From Variovorax sp. KK3 (lineage in GTDB: Bacteria > Pseudomonadota > Gammaproteobacteria > Burkholderiales > Burkholderiaceae_C): DNA of 64,000 nucleotides. The stretch is from positions 28,277 to 92,276 of the forward strand of contig NZ_LYVO01000023.1 in NCBI RefSeq assembly GCF_001984055.1. Reading direction: 5' to 3'. Positions 18,535 to 26,605 of this stretch are shown here, piece by piece; positions within the stretch are counted from its first letter, which is position 1; each line of letters starts with the position of its first letter. The notes under the pieces are model-generated. The model was given only the letters and a program-made list of their open reading frames with translations, was not told the DNA's origin and ran no database searches. The position numbers were made by a program, and so were the translations under genes.

Positions 18535-20337
18535 TCACTTCCAGAGCATCAGGTGCTCGACGACGGGGCCCAGGGCCAGCGCCGGCACGTAGTTGAGCAA
18601 GCCGACCAGCAGCACGGTGCCGATCAGCAGCACCACGAACAGCGGGCCGTGCGTGGGCAGGGTGCCGGGCGTGACCGGCAGGCGCTTCTTGGCGGCCAGC
18701 GAACCCGCGATGGCGAGCACCGGCACGATCACGCCGAAGCGGCCGATCCACATCGCCACGCCGAGCAGGGCGTTGTAGAAGGGCGTGTTGGCCGACAGGC
18801 CCGCGAAGGCGCTGCCGTTGTTGTTGCCGGCCGAGGTCAGCGCGTACAGGATTTCGGAGAAGCCGTGCGCGCCCGGGTTGGCGATGCCGGCGCGGCCGGC
18901 GCCGGTGGCCACCGCCAGCGCGGTGCCGGCCAGCACGACGATGGGCGTCACCAGGATCGCGATCGAGGTGAGCTTCATCTCGCGGATCTCGATCTTCTTG
19001 CCCAGGTACTCGGGCGTGCGTCCGATCATGAGCCCGGCGATGAACACCGCCAGCACCGCGAACACCAGCATGCCGTAGAGCCCGGTGCCGACGCCGCCGA
19101 ACACCACCTCGCCCAGTTGCATGAGCACCAGCGGCACCATGCCGCCCAGCGGCGTGAAGGAGTCGTGCATGGCATTGACCGCGCCGCACGACGCGGCGGT
19201 GGTGACGGCCGCGAACAGCGCGGAAGCGCCGATGCCGAAGCGCGTTTCCTTGCCTTCCATGTTGCCGCCCGCCTGCATGGCGCTCGCAGCCTGGTCCACG
19301 CCCAAGGGCGGCAGCAAGGGGTTGCCGGCCTGCTCGGCCGGCGTGACGGCGACCACCGCGAGCACGAACATCACCGTCATCGCGGCCAGGATCGCGATGC
19401 CCTGGCGCCGGTCGCCCACCACCCGGCCGAAGGCGAAGCACAGCGCGGCCGGGATCAGGAAGATGGCGAGCATCTGCACGAAGTTGGCGAGCGCCGTGGG
19501 GTTCTCGTACGGGTGCGCCGAGTTGGCGTTGAAGAAGCCGCCGCCGTTGGTGCCCAGCATCTTGATCGCCTCCTGCGAGGCGACCGGGCCCATGGCCAGG
19601 GTCTGCGTGGTGGTGCGTGCGTCTTCCGTCAGCGCGTTGCCGGCGGCGTCTTTCAGGGGCTGGCCCTGCGCGTCGAGCTTCGGGTTCTGGTAGGCCGTGG
19701 CTTCGATGGTGTTCACCGTCTTGTAGGTGTCGAAGTTCTGGATCACGCCCTGCCCCACCAGCAACAGCGCGATCACGAAGGACAGCGGCACCAGCAGCCA
19801 GGCCGTGATGCGCGTGACGTCCACCCAGAAGTTGCCGACCAGTCCGCGGCCGTCGCCGTGGCGCGATGCGAAGCCACGCGCCAGTGCGAAAGCGACCGCG
19901 ATGCCGGTGGCGGCCGAGAGAAAGTTCTGCACCGACAGGCCGAGCATCTGCGTGAGGTAGCTCATCGTCGTCTCGCCCGCGTAGCCCTGCCAGTTGGTGT
20001 TGGCGACGAAGCTCACCGCGGTGTTGAAGGCCGAGTCGGGCGACACAGCCGCCATGCCGGCGGGGTTGAGCGGCAACAGGTGCTGCAACCGCTGCAGGCC
20101 GTAGACGACCAGCGCACCGATCGCATTGAAGGCCAGCAGCGCGAGCGCGTAGCTGCGCCAGTGCATCGAGCGTTCTTCCTCGACGCCGGCCAACCGGTAG
20201 AGGGGCCGCTCGGCGCGCTGCATCCAGCGCGGCAGGCGACCTTCGCACAGCGCAGCCAGCCACCGGCCCAGTGGCCATGCGAGCAGCAGCAGCGCCGCGA
20301 GAAAAAGACCCAGCAGGGTCCATGCCGAGGCGTTCAC
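18535..20337 (-). CDS. kdpA: KdpA potassium channel-like subunit
   Basis: 600 residues from GTG 20337, one base after the kdpF stop, with GAGGAG inside the kdpF end serving as Shine-Dalgarno. KdpA is a superfamily-of-K-transporters protein with four selectivity-filter loops. [37 protein letters not shown] and [11 protein letters not shown] are the four loop signatures and all are present. Length and topology (10 TM) fit. It binds and conducts K+ across the inner membrane. Confidence 0.95.
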   Translation of the reverse strand: MNASAWTLLGLFLAALLLLAWPLGRWLAALCEGRLPRWMQRAERPLYRLAGVEEERSMHWRSYALALLAFNAIGALVVYGLQRLQHLLPLNPAGMAAVSPDSAFNTAVSFVANTNWQGYAGETTMSYLTQMLGLSVQNFLSAATGIAVAFALARGFASRHGDGRGLVGNFWVDVTRITAWLLVPLSFVIALLLVGQGVIQNFDTYKTVNTIEATAYQNPKLDAQGQPLKDAAGNALTEDARTTTQTLAMGPVASQEAIKMLGTNGGGFFNANSAHPYENPTALANFVQMLAIFLIPAALCFAFGRVVGDRRQGIAILAAMTVMFVLAVVAVTPAEQAGNPLLPPLGVDQAASAMQAGGNMEGKETRFGIGASALFAAVTTAASCGAVNAMHDSFTPLGGMVPLVLMQLGEVVFGGVGTGLYGMLVFAVLAVFIAGLMIGRTPEYLGKKIEIREMKLTSIAILVTPIVVLAGTALAVATGAGRAGIANPGAHGFSEILYALTSAGNNNGSAFAGLSANTPFYNALLGVAMWIGRFGVIVPVLAIAGSLAAKKRLPVTPGTLPTHGPLFVVLLIGTVLLVGLLNYVPALALGPVVEHLMLWK

Positions 20338-20338
20338 G

Positions 20339-20437
20339 TCAGAACTCCTCGGCGCAGATCAGCGCGAACACGAGGTACGCGAACAGGATCACCGCCAGCA
20401 AGCCGGCGAATCCATAGAGCACGTCGAGGCCGATCAC
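20339..20437 (-). CDS. kdpF: KdpF small subunit
   Basis: 32 codons from GTG 20437 to TGA 20339. One hydrophobic helix ([17 protein letters not shown]) flanked by a short N-terminus (V-I-G-L-D-V-L-Y) and A-E-E-F at the end; E. coli KdpF is 29 residues with the same plan. It stabilises the KdpABC complex. Its start overlaps the stop of the preceding 38-aa ORF (GTGA) and kdpA starts one base after its stop, so the three are tightly coupled. Confidence 0.88.
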   Translation of the reverse strand: MIGLDVLYGFAGLLAVILFAYLVFALICAEEF

Positions 20438-20550
20438 TTGGCTTCTCCGGTGCGTTCCTGCTTCGGTGCATCGAGCTTCGCGAGCCCGAACACCGTCTCG
20501 GCCATGACGACCCACAACGCCGCGATGGCGGCGATCCATACGAAGTCCAT
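20434..20550 (-). CDS. 38-aa membrane peptide leading the kdp operon
   Basis: 39 codons from ATG 20550 with a good Shine-Dalgarno (AGGAGA, 7 bp). It encodes one TM helix (V-W-I-A-A-I-A-A-L-W-V-V-M-A-E-T-V-F-G-L) and a polar tail ([14 protein letters not shown]). It overlaps kdpF by 4 bp. I recall similar unannotated peptides ahead of kdpF in Burkholderiales but cannot confirm it. Position and spacing suggest a seventh Kdp component or a leader peptide whose translation is coupled to kdpF. Confidence 0.65.
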   Translation of the reverse strand: MDFVWIAAIAALWVVMAETVFGLAKLDAPKQERTGEAK

Positions 20551-20631
20551 CTTTCTCTCCTGCATGCAAGCCATGTGCGGACGAGTCTCGCGAGGCGCAC
20601 GTAAAGATGGGGAAGAGAGTCGGGGCGGAGC

Positions 20632-20648
20632 CGTAAAGAAAGCGTAAA
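20632..20648 (-). promoter_or_regulatory. candidate KdpE operator
   Basis: On the minus strand, TTTACG-CTTTC-TTTACG: a perfect direct repeat of a hexamer with a 5-bp spacer, 82 bp upstream of the first gene of the kdp operon. As I recall, E. coli KdpE binds TTTATA-N5-TTTACA, so sequence and spacing agree well. A third TTTACG lies at 20600-20605 and might serve as part of the -35 region. No convincing -10 was found. Confidence 0.65.
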
Positions 20649-20850
20649 TGCGGCGCTCGCTCGCGCATCGAGGCCAGTGTGACCTGCGTCGAAAACTCGT
20701 CGCTTCCAACCGGTTCCATCCGTGCCGTGCATTTGCACACGGTCCACACGCCTTTGTGGCGGGGTGCGCGGCGCTTTGTGAATTCCTCGCTTTTCGTTCG
20801 TTCTGGGGCTGCGTACAAACGGCGCAATCACTGCAACACGAGGAACAAGA

Positions 20851-21057
20851 ATGAGCAATGACGCTATCGCACTGGTCGTCGACGAGCCGATTGACGGCCA
20901 CTTCTACTGGGTCCTGCAAAAGCAGGACGGCAACGACTGCCGCCCCATCGACGCCGCCGAAGGCCCGATGCCCACCTACGGCGCCGCCATGATGGCGGGC
21001 ATCGCCGCGCTGCAGCGCCGGCAGGACGCGCGCAGCGGGCCGCCGACGGTGCATTGA
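20851..21057 (+). CDS. small soluble protein, unknown function
   Basis: 68 residues from an ATG with AGGAAC upstream. Acidic N-terminal half (D-E-P-I-D-G-H-F-Y-W-V-L), then a segment P-T-Y-G-A-A-M-M-A-G-I-A-A-L predicted as a helix. No signal peptide or membrane span. The H-F-Y-W-V-L followed by helix pattern resembles small DUF-type proteins of Burkholderiales that I cannot name. It is a separate transcription unit, divergent from kdp across a 300-bp region. Confidence 0.6.
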   Translation: MSNDAIALVVDEPIDGHFYWVLQKQDGNDCRPIDAAEGPMPTYGAAMMAGIAALQRRQDARSGPPTVH

Positions 21058-21236
21058 GCCGGCCGGCCGTCTGCAACGGCCTCGCTTGCGTCCTGGGACG
21101 CGGAGTCCAGCCGGCCGCCTTCGCCCTTAGGCAGGCCGCCCATCGCGATTCGTGTAGGCTTTGCGCTCTCACATCCGGCACACTGCCGGCCGCATCCCGC
21201 AGCCTCCCGCTGCGCCCGAACCCAGAGAGACAACCC

Positions 21237-22199
21237 ATGATCCGCAAGCTGCTGACCGCCTCGGTCCTGGCACTGGCCGCCGTGGCCGTGCAGGCCCAGC
21301 CATATCCCGCCAAGCCCGTTCGTCTGATCGTGCCCTTCCCGCCCGGCGGCGGCACCGACATCCTGTCGCGGCTGGTCGCGACCAAGCTCACCGAGGTCAG
21401 CAAGTGGACCGTGGTGCCCGACAACCGCGCGGGCGCGGGCGGCACCATCGGCATCGCCGAGGCGGCGCGCGCCACGCCCACCGGCTACGACATCGTGATG
21501 GGGCAGAAGGACAACATGGTCGTCGCGCCCTGGCTCTACAAGAACCTGAGCTACGAGCCCACCAAGGACCTGACGGCGATCGCCCACGTGGCCTACACGC
21601 CGGTGGTGATCGTCACGCGCACCGAATCGAAGTTCAAGACGCTGAAGGACGTGGTCGACGCCGCCCGCGCCGCGCCCGACACGGTGACCTACGGCTCGCC
21701 CGGCAACGGCACCACCATCCACCTGGCCGGCGAGATCTTCAACGGCGCCGCCAAGATCAAGATGCGCCACGTGCCGTACAAGGGCTCGAACCCGGCCATG
21801 ATGGACGTGCTGGCCGGCAACGTCGACCTGATGGTGTCGTCGCTGCCCTCGGCCATGGGCCAGATCAAGTCGGGCAAGCTGCGCGCGCTGGCCGTGACCT
21901 CGGCCAAGCGCAGCAGCTCGCTGCCCGAGATCCCGACCGTGGCCGAGCTGGGCTACAAGGACTTCGACGTGAGCACGTGGTACGGCCTCTTCGCACCGGC
22001 CGGCACGCCCAAGGAAATCGTCACGGCGGTGAACGCCGAAGTGAACAAGCTGCTGGCCACGCCCGAGATGAAGGCCGCGATCATCGCGCAGGGTGCCGAG
22101 CCGCAGAGCATGACGCCCGAGCAGTTCGGCACGCTGCTGAAGACCGACTACCTGAAGTGGAAGGACATCGTGAAGGCTTCGGGCGCCGTAATTGAGTAA
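21237..22199 (+). CDS. Bug/TctC-type periplasmic solute-binding protein
   Basis: 320 residues with a Sec signal peptide (cleavage after A-V-Q-A, residue about 21). The family signature is P-x-K-P-V-R-L-I-V-P-F-P-P-G-G-G-T-D near the mature N-terminus, then D-N-R-A-G-A-G-G-T-I-G and a V-P-Y-K-G-S-N-P-A. Such proteins bind carboxylates, nicotinate, amides and similar ligands for TTT transporters. The membrane partners TctA and TctB are absent here, so it is an orphan receptor, as is usual for the Bug family in Comamonadaceae. RBS AGAGAG lies a few bases before the ATG. Confidence 0.9.
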   Translation: MIRKLLTASVLALAAVAVQAQPYPAKPVRLIVPFPPGGGTDILSRLVATKLTEVSKWTVVPDNRAGAGGTIGIAEAARATPTGYDIVMGQKDNMVVAPWLYKNLSYEPTKDLTAIAHVAYTPVVIVTRTESKFKTLKDVVDAARAAPDTVTYGSPGNGTTIHLAGEIFNGAAKIKMRHVPYKGSNPAMMDVLAGNVDLMVSSLPSAMGQIKSGKLRALAVTSAKRSSSLPEIPTVAELGYKDFDVSTWYGLFAPAGTPKEIVTAVNAEVNKLLATPEMKAAIIAQGAEPQSMTPEQFGTLLKTDYLKWKDIVKASGAVIE

Positions 22200-22200
22200 A

Positions 22201-22287
22201 CCCCCAGGCTCCCCCACTTCGTGTGGACCGCCAACCTCCTTGCAGGGGGCAACACCAGCGGCCCGGCAAAGCCGGTTCCGCGGTGTT
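22201..22287. repeat. GC-rich intergenic repeat with a branched hairpin
   Basis: The unit begins with CCCCC (22201) paired with GGGGG (22245-22249). It continues into a strong hairpin at 22251-22287 in which AACACC pairs with GGTGTT, GCGG with CCGC and CCGGC with GCCGG around an AAA loop. I recognise this style from many Comamonadaceae intergenic regions, where it resembles a REP/BIME unit. It sits between convergent genes (stop at 22199, stop at 22311) and could also end transcription of both. Confidence 0.6.
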
Positions 22288-22310
22288 ACTGGTAAAGAGT
22301 CGACAACAAG

Positions 22311-23075
22311 CTACTGTTCTCTGACGTCCGCCACGGGCTTGCTGCCGAAGTCCGCCCGCGCGAGGTAGGCCAGCACCTTCTCCGCGGCCGTCTCGGGGCT
22401 GTCGAGCTTGCCCTGCGCCTTGAGGCCCTCGAATCGCGCGCGATCCGGGAACATCTCGGACTCGGCGCCGCGCAGTTGCACCTGCATGTCGGTGTCGATC
22501 ACGCCTGGTGCGAGCGAAACGATCTTCGCGCCGGTGCCCAGCGCCTCTTCCTCCAGCGCCACCGCGCGCGAGAAATGGTCCATGCCGGCCTTGGCCGCGC
22601 AGTAAGGCGCCTGGCTGGCCATCGCGTTGCGGCCCAGGCCCGACGAGATGTTGAGCACCTTGCGCGCGCCGCGCCAGCCGCGGGTGGCGGCGAGGAAGGC
22701 GGAGGTCAGCAGCAGCGGCGCCTCCAGGCCGACGCGCAGCGCCTGCGCCAGCTCGTCCGCCTCGGCCTGCGCCAGCGGCCGCGTGCGGCCCACGGTGCCG
22801 GCGTTGTTGATCAGCGTGACGCTGTCGAAAGTTCTACCGTCCAGGCCACGCAGCCATGCGGCCAGGCGCGTGGCCACGGGCACCGGGTCGGCCAGGTCCT
22901 GTTGCCATTGCTCGAGCTCCGCGCCGGTTTCGCCGGCACGCGCGGCGAGCGCGTCGTCGGCCCGACGTGAAATGCACAGCAGGCGCTGTCCGGGCCGCGC
23001 GAGCAGCTGCTCGGCCATGGCGCGGCCCAGGCCGCGAGAAGCGCCCGTGATGATGGTGAGTTGTGTCGAATTCAT
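22311..23075 (-). CDS. short-chain dehydrogenase, sepiapterin/benzil-reductase-like
   Basis: 254 residues. Rossmann motif T-G-A-S-R-G-L-G near residue 10 with an Arg-Arg at the end of beta-2 (I-S-R-R), suggesting NADPH. N-N-A-G-T follows, and the catalytic set is Ser (I-S-S-G-L), Tyr and Lys (Y-C-A-A-K). The overall plan, with the L-A-P-G-V-I-D-T-D-M-Q segment, resembles YueD benzil reductase and sepiapterin reductase. Stand-alone, divergent from the SRAP-like gene at 23176. Confidence 0.82.
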   Translation of the reverse strand: MNSTQLTIITGASRGLGRAMAEQLLARPGQRLLCISRRADDALAARAGETGAELEQWQQDLADPVPVATRLAAWLRGLDGRTFDSVTLINNAGTVGRTRPLAQAEADELAQALRVGLEAPLLLTSAFLAATRGWRGARKVLNISSGLGRNAMASQAPYCAAKAGMDHFSRAVALEEEALGTGAKIVSLAPGVIDTDMQVQLRGAESEMFPDRARFEGLKAQGKLDSPETAAEKVLAYLARADFGSKPVADVREQ

Positions 23076-23175
23076 GCGTGATCTCGTGAAAAGCTGCAGC
23101 GGCGGCGATGTGCCGTGCAGGCCCGATCCTATCGGCGCATTGACGAAACGCGCGGTGCCTTCTTAAAGTCCGCCG

Positions 23176-23817
23176 ATGCCCATTCAATACGAGCCCACAC
23201 GCGAGGGGCGCCACTTCCTCCGGGGCTTCGGACTGGACAGCCCCGCGCAGCAGCACCCGGTGATTCGCCCGGGCGGGCTGGGCACCTTCATCCGCCGCCC
23301 GCGCGGCGACCGCGAAGGTGCCGCGGTCACGGCCCGCTTCGAAGCCGCGCAGGGCCGCTGGGGCTTGATTCCGCTGTTCTCCAAGGAACGCGAGTACCCG
23401 CACACCTTCGAAGCCCGCGGCGAGACGGCCGCGAGCGAGCGCAACTTCTACCAGCCCTGGAAGCGCGGGCACCGCTGCGTGGTGCTGGCCGATGCCTTGT
23501 ACCGCCGCGGCGACGCCGACGACAAGATGGTCCGCGTCGAGCGTGCCGACGGCCAGCCGCTGGCGATGGCGGGCCTGTGGAACGGCTGGCGCGCACCCGA
23601 CGGCGAATGCGTGGAAAGCTTCGCGCTGATCACGCTGCCGGCCGTCGAATCGCCGACGCACCGCCGCGTGGTCTTCCTGCGCGAGGCCTGGGTCGACGAC
23701 TGGCTGCATTGCCCCGTCGAGGAAACGGCCGCCTACCTGCGGCCCTACGCGCTCGACAAACTGGTGCGCCGCACGTTGGTGCGCGACCCCGACATCCCGC
23801 TGCCCCAACGCGCCTGA
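23176..23817 (+). CDS. SRAP-fold (YedK/HMCES-like) protein lacking the active site
   Basis: 213 residues. YedK/HMCES proteins cap abasic sites in single-stranded DNA through Cys2. The fold markers are here: R-W-G-L-I-P (61-66), F-E-A-R-G-E-T (78-84), A-G-L-W-N-G-W (132-138) and a His in T-H-R-R (162). However, Cys2 is replaced by Pro (M-P-I-Q-Y), the Asn of N-A-R-x-E-T is Glu79, and the G-F-Y-E-W glutamate is lost (A-L-Y-R-R). The protein should therefore not form the thiazolidine crosslink. It may be a degenerate paralogue with a retained ssDNA-binding or other role. No SOS box was found nearby. Monocistronic. Confidence 0.8.
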   Translation: MPIQYEPTREGRHFLRGFGLDSPAQQHPVIRPGGLGTFIRRPRGDREGAAVTARFEAAQGRWGLIPLFSKEREYPHTFEARGETAASERNFYQPWKRGHRCVVLADALYRRGDADDKMVRVERADGQPLAMAGLWNGWRAPDGECVESFALITLPAVESPTHRRVVFLREAWVDDWLHCPVEETAAYLRPYALDKLVRRTLVRDPDIPLPQRA

Positions 23818-23827
23818 ACGACCCCGC

Positions 23828-24562
23828 TCACTGCGCGCGGCCCGAGCCGCCCTCGCGCAACGCCGCGAGGTCGAGCACGCGCAGGCCGCCGTATTCGACA
23901 CGGATCGCGCCCTGCGTCTGCAGCGTCTGCAGCGCCTCGTTGACGCGCTGGCGCGAAAGCCCGATCAGGTAGGCCAGCTCCTGCTGCGTGATGCGCAGCA
24001 GTTCGCCCACGCCGGGAAACAGCACCGGGTTGAACAGCGCCGCCAGGTTGCGCGCCACCCGGGCATCGGGGTCGTTGAGCCGGTCGGCCTCGCGTGCCGC
24101 GATGAACTGCGCGAGCCGCTCGTTGAGCTGGTTCATCACGAAGCGGTTGAAGCCGATCGAATGGTCCAGCAGCCAGTGGAAGTCGTCCACCGGCAACCCA
24201 GCGACCACGCTGCGGCGCAGGGCCTGGATGTTGTAGCGGTAGGGCTCGCGCTTGAGCGCCGTGCCCTCGCCGAACCAGCCGCCGGGCGGCAGGCCGCTGT
24301 AGGTCATCGAGGTGCCGTCGGCGTTGTCGTTGCTCATCTTGAGCAGGCCCTCGACCACGCCGAACCAGTAGGTCGGCGAGCGGCCGATGCGGCAGACCAG
24401 GTCGCCGGGTTCGGCGTCGCCTACCACCACCGCGGCCTCCGCACGGCGCCGCTCGGTGGGCGTGAGCGTGTGCATCCACGGGATGTTGTGCACCTCTTCC
24501 GCGGTGGCCGGCCGCACGCGGTCGCGCAACGAAGAAGTGCCGGTGTTCGCGCCGGGAATCAT
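23828..24562 (-). CDS. Crp/Fnr-family transcription regulator
   Basis: 244 residues from ATG 24562, with GGAG about 8 bp upstream. N-terminal cyclic-nucleotide-binding-like beta barrel (about 45-130, with L-P-P-G-G-W-F-G-E-G), a dimer helix and a C-terminal winged helix (I-T-Q-Q-E-L-A-Y-L-I-G-L-S-R-Q-R-V-N). There is a single Cys in the N-terminal half, so it is not an FeS-binding FNR. It diverges from the acyl-CoA-ligase/transport operon at 24647, and a perfect palindrome lies between the two starts. It is the likely regulator of that operon; the effector is unknown. Confidence 0.88.
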   Translation of the reverse strand: MIPGANTGTSSLRDRVRPATAEEVHNIPWMHTLTPTERRRAEAAVVVGDAEPGDLVCRIGRSPTYWFGVVEGLLKMSNDNADGTSMTYSGLPPGGWFGEGTALKREPYRYNIQALRRSVVAGLPVDDFHWLLDHSIGFNRFVMNQLNERLAQFIAAREADRLNDPDARVARNLAALFNPVLFPGVGELLRITQQELAYLIGLSRQRVNEALQTLQTQGAIRVEYGGLRVLDLAALREGGSGRAQ

Positions 24563-24593
24563 CGGGAAACTCCGGGGAGTAGTGTCCCTAGGA

Positions 24594-24622
24594 TTGTCGT
24601 TCAAACGACAAGTCGACGACAA
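24594..24622. promoter_or_regulatory. palindromic operator between regulator and ligase operon
   Basis: TTGTCGTT-CA-AACGACAA (24594-24611): perfect 8-bp arms around a 2-bp centre, followed by GTCGACGACAA that repeats the right arm (CGACAA). It lies 32 bp upstream of the Crp/Fnr start and 35 bp upstream of the ligase GTG. Crp/Fnr-family operators have the form TTGAN-N8-NTCAA or similar; TTGTC-N8-GACAA fits the same geometry. The regulator encoded at 23828-24562 is the likely binder. Confidence 0.6.
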
Positions 24623-24646
24623 GCGCGGTTCTACAGTCCGCCCATC

Positions 24647-26605
24647 GTGCAAAGCAACGCCAACACCTTCCCCCGCCTGCTGCTGGCCCATGCGCAGAGC
24701 CAGCCCGACGCGCCGGCCGTGCGTGAAAAGGACCTGGGCATCTGGCAGACCTGGACCTGGTCGGCCGTGGCCCGCGAGGTGCGTGAGATCGCCTGCGGGC
24801 TTGCGAGCCTGGGCTTCGCGCCCGGCCACAACCTCGCGATCGTCGGCGCCAACCGGCCGCACCTGTACATGGCGGTGGTGGCGGCGCAAAGCCTGCGCGG
24901 CGTGCCGGTGCCGCTCTACCAAGACGCGGTGGCGGCGGAGATGGTCTTCATGCTCGAAGACGCCGCCATCGACTTCGTGATCGCCGAAGACCAGGAGCAG
25001 GTCGACAAGCTGCTCGAATGCCGCGAGCTGCTGGCCGCGCAAGGCAAGCAGGGCCTGCGCCACATCGTGTACGACGACCCGCGCGGCCTGCGCCACTACG
25101 ACCAGCCGGGCCTGATCGGCTACGAGCAGCTGCGCGAACTCGGCCGAGCCTATGACGCAGCGCACAAGGGCTTCTTCGAGCAAAGCGCGAACGCGGTCGA
25201 GCCCGGCGACGTGGGCGTGATCCTCTACACCTCGGGCACCACCGGCCGGCCCAAGGGCGTGTGCCAGACGCATGCGAGCTTCATCGCGGCGGGCCGCGGC
25301 GGCGTCGACACCGACAAGCTGGGCCCCGGCGACAACATCATGAGCTACCTGCCCATGGCCTGGGTCGGCGACCACCTGTTCTCGGTGGCGCAGTGGCTGG
25401 TGGGCGGCTTCACGCTCAACTGCCCCGAGTCGTCGGCCACCGTGATGAACGACATGCGCGAGATCGGGCCCAGCTACTACTTCGGCCCGCCACGCACTTT
25501 CGAAGGGCTGCTCACCGCCGTGTCGATTCGCATGGAAGACGCGGCCGCGCCCAAGCGCTGGCTGTACGCGAAGTTCATGGCGCTCGCGCAGCGCGTGGGC
25601 GCCGACATCCTCAACGGCCAGCAGGTGGGCCTGGGCGATCGCCTGCTCTACAAGGTGGGCGACCTCGTGATCTACGGGCCGCTGCGCAACGTGCTCGGCA
25701 TGAGCCGCATCCGCGTGGCCTACACCGCGGGCGCGGCGATCGGGCCCGACCTGTTTCGCTTCTACCGCTCGATCGGCGTCAACCTCAAGCAGTTCTACGG
25801 CCAGACCGAGACCTGCGCCTACGTGTGCCTGCAGCAGGACGGCAAGGTCAAGCTGCAGACGGTGGGCAGCGCGGCGCCCGGCATCGAGCTGCGCATCGCG
25901 CCCGACGGCGAAGTGCTGGTGCGCGGCGTGTCGGTGCTCAAGGAGTACTACAAGCGGCCCGACGCCACGGCCGAGGTGCTCGATGCCGAGGGTTACTTCC
26001 ACACCGGCGACGCCGGCGTGATCGATGCCGAGGGGCACCTGCGCATCATCGACCGCGCCAAGGACGTGGGCAAGCTCTCGGGCGGCGCGATGTTCGCGCC
26101 CAACTACATCGAGAACAAGCTCAAGTTCTTTCCGCAGATCAAGGAAGCCGTGTGCTTCGGCCACGGCCGCCAGGAGGTCTGCGCCGCCATCAACATCGAC
26201 TACGAGGCCGTGGGCAACTGGGCCGAGCGGCGCGGCCTGCCCTACGGCGGCTACGTGGACCTGGCCGGCAAGCCCGAGGTGCTGGAGCTCATCGCCGAAT
26301 GCGTGGCCAAGGTCAATGCCGACCTGGCGAGCGAAGAAGGCATGGGCGACACGCAGATCGCCCGCTTCCTGGTACTGCACAAGGAACTCGACCCCGATGA
26401 CGACGAGCTGACCCGCACACGCAAGGTGCGGCGCGGCTTCATCGCCGAGAAGTACCGCGTGCTGGTCGATGCGCTCTACGGCGGCAAGGCCGAACAGTAC
26501 ATCGAGACGCAGGTCAAGTTCGAGGACGGACGCACCGGCATGGTCAGCGCCACGCTGAAGATCGTCGAGGCCAAGCGCTTCCCACCGATGAAGGCCGCCG
26601 CATGA
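24647..26605 (+). CDS. long-chain acyl-CoA ligase-like AMP-forming enzyme
   Basis: 652 residues from GTG 24647; the frame is open far upstream but that part lies inside the divergent regulator. Residues 194-204 read Y-T-S-G-T-T-G-R-P-K-G, the adenylate P-loop. F-Y-G-Q-T-E-T (A5) and Y-F-H-T-G-D-A-G (A7) follow. A long C-terminal domain ends with a catalytic region T-R-T-R-K-V-R-R, as in the long-chain fatty acyl-CoA synthetases (FadD15-like). It activates a carboxylic acid to its CoA thioester. First gene of an operon with a Liv-type ABC transporter; its stop overlaps the next ATG, so import and activation are coupled. Substrate unknown. Confidence 0.88.
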   Translation: MQSNANTFPRLLLAHAQSQPDAPAVREKDLGIWQTWTWSAVAREVREIACGLASLGFAPGHNLAIVGANRPHLYMAVVAAQSLRGVPVPLYQDAVAAEMVFMLEDAAIDFVIAEDQEQVDKLLECRELLAAQGKQGLRHIVYDDPRGLRHYDQPGLIGYEQLRELGRAYDAAHKGFFEQSANAVEPGDVGVILYTSGTTGRPKGVCQTHASFIAAGRGGVDTDKLGPGDNIMSYLPMAWVGDHLFSVAQWLVGGFTLNCPESSATVMNDMREIGPSYYFGPPRTFEGLLTAVSIRMEDAAAPKRWLYAKFMALAQRVGADILNGQQVGLGDRLLYKVGDLVIYGPLRNVLGMSRIRVAYTAGAAIGPDLFRFYRSIGVNLKQFYGQTETCAYVCLQQDGKVKLQTVGSAAPGIELRIAPDGEVLVRGVSVLKEYYKRPDATAEVLDAEGYFHTGDAGVIDAEGHLRIIDRAKDVGKLSGGAMFAPNYIENKLKFFPQIKEAVCFGHGRQEVCAAINIDYEAVGNWAERRGLPYGGYVDLAGKPEVLELIAECVAKVNADLASEEGMGDTQIARFLVLHKELDPDDDELTRTRKVRRGFIAEKYRVLVDALYGGKAEQYIETQVKFEDGRTGMVSATLKIVEAKRFPPMKAAA

